Positions 60,943 to 64,000 of a stretch of 64,000 nt of DNA are shown in pieces. Source of the stretch: Favolaschia claudopus (taxonomy: Eukaryota > Basidiomycota > Agaricomycetes > Agaricales > Mycenaceae). The stretch is taken from NCBI GenBank assembly GCA_037176885.1, contig JAWWNJ010000095.1, forward strand, positions 868,001-932,000. Reading direction: 5' to 3'. Position 1 is the first letter of the stretch; every line of letters starts with the position of its first letter. Under the pieces are notes generated by a model. That model saw only the letters and a list, made by a program, of their open reading frames with translations, was not told where the DNA came from and made no database searches. The translations under genes and the position numbers were made by a program.

Positions 60943-62848
60943 ATGCCAAAGAGCCCTTTCACCCGAGCTCAAGACGACCTGATTGAATCTTTCTTCCCGG
61001 TATTCGTCAAGAAACTGGATGAAGGAATTACTGGATCTCAGCTCACTACATGGAAACAAGGAACCGCTTCAGATCTTCTGGATCACGAGGCTTTCAAAGA
61101 CCTGGATACTACAAAGTACAACAGGAAAACTTGGTTTGAGGTGCGAGGTCTCGTTTCAGCCAAGGGGTATTAACAATGTCAGTAGATGATCGTCAGGAAG
61201 TTTACAAACTATAGAAACCAAGTTTACCTGAAGAATAAACCTGCGACTGAAAAGACTGCCCTCTCGGCCAAGAAGGCGAATCCAATGATGAAGTTTTCCT
61301 CCATTGTTAGCGGCCGGCAACTTTATGCAAGGGAGAACTCCAAATCGTTGAACGCAGCAGTGGTACAGCGCATGCAAGATACGAATAATAAAAGTCCCGC
61401 CGCAGTGTACCAAACTCTACTAAAGACCAAATGGGACTCCCTCACGGACGATGATAAAGAAGGATGGAATGCCCGAGCGGAGGCCGAGGCAGGAAATATT
61501 CAACAGTAAGCTGACTCTAAACCATCCATAGCATGATGCGCCCCTGATGTCAAATTGGAAAGGAATCAGCAAGAATTCCCTGAGACTATCAGTCTAGCTC
61601 TTCAGGATCTATGCCAAGGCGGTTTACTTGGGGACGCGGAGATTGTTCTTTTCTACGGATTCCGCGATAGCCAGAATCACGAGTTGATATCAGGAAGGTA
61701 AGAATGTTTTTCTGAATCGTAGCAGGAATACACTACTAACTAATGAAAGCATTCATGCTCATTCCAAGCATAATGACAAGCAGTTTGGAGTCGATCAAGA
61801 TGTTTTGCAAACGGAATATGAACAAGCTTGGTGGGCATTCAATGACAGGGTACTTCCGCATTCCATCAAAGACAGTCCCTTGATCCCTCGAAATACTGCT
61901 GGTCATCCCGTTTTCCCCAGTATTAGTCTAGAAGCAACTCCGACTGCCGATATCCGTATGCTTCTTGTTGAGTACTTCGAGCATTGCTGGGGTGAGTGCG
62001 ATCAATCCCAGAATAAAACAAAAGCTGATCCGATCCTTGTCCGATCCTAGTTGTTCGGGTGCTTGACAACACAGTAACCATGGTACCCTGGGAGGACATT
62101 GCTTCGCATCCCGAGAAGTTTTATGACACTGACGCTTTCCCTATCAAATTGAATCATCCCCAAAACCTTTCAACTGATCAAGTTCATACCCTCACATCCC
62201 AGCTACTGAAATTCTCTGTGATTGATAGCCCAAACCCGTTCCGGTTTCGAGAATCCGAGACCCCTCTTCCCCCGGATTCTGAGCTGCCGTCCACGCCGAA
62301 ACCGATCTCACGTCAGAAGTCACCCACACCCGGTCCAAAGTCACCGGTGCCGCCTCCTAGTCCAAAGTCACCATCTCCGTTCAATGAGCAAGAAAAGCCT
62401 AAGTCTGTTGATAAACGAAAGCTTGACGAGAGGCAAGTTGTAATGCAGATTTTACCTTGCGATTTCCGGGCTCATTCCAATGCACCAGGGACTTTGAAGG
62501 CTTATCTGACCTCTCTGATGTCGATGAAAGCCCACCACAGAAGAAGAAACGAGCCAGCAAGTTAAATGCATTTCAAGTGTACTGTTTTATTGAAGTCCGC
62601 TGATTATCATATTCAGAAAATCTGGGGACTCTGCTATTGATCCTCCTGCAACTCGAAAATCGAAGAGAAAGGCAAGCAAAACTACAGCGGACAACCGTTC
62701 AAAAGCGGGGAAGAAACAAATGAAGGGAGCCGTGAATGGAACGTAAGATTGCTAGTAATTATCGTTGCTCTTGGTATTTGATCTTCTGTTGAGATCGAAG
62801 CTTCCAAAGGGCTGGGTAGAGGTCGATTCCGATGGCAATGAAGCCTAA
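60943..62848 (+). CDS. Divergent HMG-box protein of the KDZ element
   Basis: Exon 1 (60943-61140) starts MPKSPFTRAQDDLIESFFPV. Exon 2 (from 61186) carries the HMG-like helices: GRQLYARENSKSLNAAVVQR, then SPAAVYQTLLKTKWDSLTDD and DKEGWNARAEAEA. Exon 3 encodes a part with GDAEIVLFYGFRDSQNHELI. Later exons give ADIRMLLVEYFEHCW, VTMVPWEDIASHPEKFYDTD, a Pro/Ser/Lys-rich tail (PTPGPKSPVPPPSPKSPSP), basic KKKRASS and KSKRKASK runs, and end WVEVDSDGNEA. A divergent HMG domain is a known partner gene of KDZ elements. It presumably binds or bends DNA, perhaps at the arms. Introns are 45-60 bp. Start chosen as the first ATG after a pyrimidine-rich leader (60900-60930). Confidence 0.8.
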
Positions 62849-62888
62849 GAATTGAAATACTGTGAGCGATCCGGGCAACATTTCTGTT

Positions 62889-63289
62889 CTGTTCTGATTT
62901 GTTAATCATGGTTAATCCCAGATTTGACAGTTGAACAAATGTGAATCATGCAAGCCTTGAAAAAGAGAATTTATTTTGTTTCTGTTTCATCTTCGCAACT
63001 ATCATACACTTTGTTTTGTTAATCAGTGATTAATCGGGATTCTCGAACCCGTATTTTTTGGAGTACCTCGGCTCGAATGCAATGTGCTCCTCTGTTTATC
63101 GGTTCAACTTGATCTGTTAATCGGAGATTATCAGTGTTCAAGGGTTGACTTATAGTAGTTCACAAACACGGTCGAAAATGTTTCGCTTCCGCCAATATAC
63201 CGCGCCAACCTGTCTGATTAATCAAGGAATGATTAAACACGATTACATGTTGAGACAGGAAATGTTTAACAAACTTTATAGGGTTACTG
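62889..63289. repeat. Right subterminal array, second copy
   Basis: Copy of 34190-34590, identical as far as I can see, ending at the outer terminus next to the host gene. Confidence 0.55.
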
Positions 63290-63297
63290 TCACGGAA
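63290..63297 (+). repeat. Target-site duplication, right
   Basis: Second TCACGGAA, directly after the terminal CTG of the element. Codon phase is identical to that of the left repeat. Confidence 0.8.
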
Positions 63298-64000
63298 GCC
63301 TTACTTGCGGATACGGCTTTCCCTCCACCCCCACCCTCGCCTTCGCCGTTGCCTCCACTTTTGGGATTCAGCGCAGGAGGCGAACTCGAAGACGCGCGCT
63401 GCCCTGCGAGGTGCTGGATGAGCGCCAAAGGCGATAAGGTTGCCACGCGCTCTGCAGCGGCGGCGGGGCTTGGGCTTGCAGTACGATTGAGGTTGGAGTT
63501 GGAGCTGTCAGATTCAGAAGACTCGACACGGACTTCGGGAGTGGGAATGAGAACCTCCGTCCTCGCTTCTCCTTGATGCTGGGCGGGCGGGGGCGGAATC
63601 GGATGTGGCCACATCCGAGAGAACCTCTTCGCTTTCTCCCACTCCTCCAACTCCCGCTCCCTCCGCCTCCGCCTCTCCATCTCGATGGCTTGAGCTGTCT
63701 GTAGTTCCCTCCACCACCTCTGCTCCTCCTCGTCCTGCCTCGCTTTCGCTTTCTGCTTCTCTATCTCCCGCAACCGCTCCCGCTCCCGCTCCTCCTCTTC
63801 CTGCCTCGCTTTCGCTTTCTGCTTCTCTATCTCCCGCAACCGCTCCCGCTCCTCCTCTTCCTGCCTCGCTTTCGCTTTCGCTTTCTGCGCCTCCACCTCC
63901 ACCTCCCGCTCCCTTTGCCGATCCCTCTCCTCCTCCTCTCTTAACCGCTCCATCTCGCGATCCCAGCCCCAGACAGTCTCCCCGATTCCCTCACCCGTTT
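63290..64000 (-). CDS. N-terminal half of the interrupted host gene, partial
   Basis: The minus frame is open to the window edge and continues beyond it. It encodes a highly charged helical segment (repeats of REIEKQKAKARQEEEERER), then a Trp-containing basic part, a Ser/Pro/Asn-rich linker and a Gly-rich stretch ending KAVSASKASVT. There the transposon begins and adds only four more codons (VTL, stop at 63276-63278). The joint to VTDYRYAPYDKF at 48878 is in the same frame once the element and one target repeat are ignored. The whole protein would exceed 800 residues. No known domain was recognised. Confidence 0.8.
63734..63895. repeat. Tandem repeat coding for the charged helix
   Basis: Units beginning CCTGCCTCGCTTTCGCTTTC start at 63734, 63800 and 63860 (periods 66 and 60 bp, both multiples of three). 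They encode 22- and 20-residue repeats of alternating acidic and basic residues. In-frame expansion of a coiled coil is the likely origin. Confidence 0.7.

Larger units (their letters stand above)
34591..63289 (+). repeat. 28.7-kb tandem duplication, second unit
   Basis: Second, 27 bp shorter unit, directly abutting the first with no spacer and no shared base at the joint. To its right the sequence leaves the repeat exactly at the transposon end (GGGTTACTG followed by TCACGGAA). Most split or frameshifted genes of the first unit read through here: the 574-codon disordered protein, the transposase C-terminal exons and the dioxygenase exons. This unit also has errors of its own, such as one lost base in the tRNA and an extra T near 57776. 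Confidence 0.97.
48883..63289. mobile_element. 14.4-kb KDZ-TET/JBP-HMG composite transposon, second copy
   Basis: Complete element with TCACGGAA on both sides (48875-48882 and 63290-63297; a ninth base G may also belong). Zisupton elements are reported to make 8-bp target duplications, so the length fits. The gene set KDZ transposase, TET/JBP and divergent HMG is that described for basidiomycete KDZ elements (Iyer and colleagues, 2014). The element interrupts a host exon, lies complete in the window, and most of its frames are open. It may therefore be young and possibly still mobile; activity itself is not shown. Confidence 0.88.

Noticed and set aside
1..64000. CRISPR arrays, reverse-transcriptase or gag-pol retroelements
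   Set aside because: No regularly spaced repeats with unique spacers and no RT, protease or integrase motifs were found in any frame.

Overview
The window looks like a fragment of a basidiomycete (probably Agaricomycete) nuclear genome. Genes are split by many short introns of about 45-65 bp with GT..AG ends. There is a CxC2-type KDZ (Kyakuja-Dileera-Zisupton) transposase with partner genes typical of that phylum, a tRNA-Ala with an intron, and several small inverted-repeat elements. No bacterial or viral genes are recognisable.

Layout: 1-5864 is single-copy sequence without a recognisable gene, apart from three tandem near-identical intron-like units at 1.66-2.04 kb. Then a 28.7-kb unit occurs twice, head to tail (5865-34590 and 34591-63289). 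63290-64000 is single-copy and holds the N-terminal half of a host gene that runs off the window. The two units differ almost only by one-base indels in short base runs, dense in 14.9-29.3 kb of the first copy. These are more like base-calling errors than evolution, so reading frames should be taken from the copy in which they are intact (usually the second).

Each unit has two halves. The left half is host-like: tRNA-Ala(CGC), a 1-kb non-autonomous element, decayed gene remnants, an EthD/Dabb-like dimeric alpha-beta barrel gene, a hypothetical gene carrying a nested mariner-like MITE, and the C-terminal half of a disordered, repeat-rich host protein. The right half is a 14.4-kb composite DNA transposon (20167-34590; 48883-63289). 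In order it has a left arm with motif arrays, a captured fragment of ribosomal protein uL15 (RPL27A) and a relic of its own dioxygenase gene start; the CxC2-KDZ transposase (minus); a probable TET/JBP-type 2-oxoglutarate/Fe(II) dioxygenase (minus); a multi-exon cargo gene of unknown function (minus); a divergent HMG-box protein (plus); and a right arm with the same motif arrays in inverted orientation. Transposase, TET/JBP and HMG together match the KDZ-TET/JBP transposons known from basidiomycetes.

The second element is bounded by an 8-bp target duplication (TCACGGAA at 48875-48882 and 63290-63297). It sits inside an exon: the reading frame on its left (disordered protein) and on its right (coiled-coil protein) join in the same frame when the element and one repeat are removed. 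The tandem duplication ends at the last base of the transposon. This is what crossing-over, or an assembly switch, between two insertions of this element would give, one at 5865 (absent here) and one at 20167.
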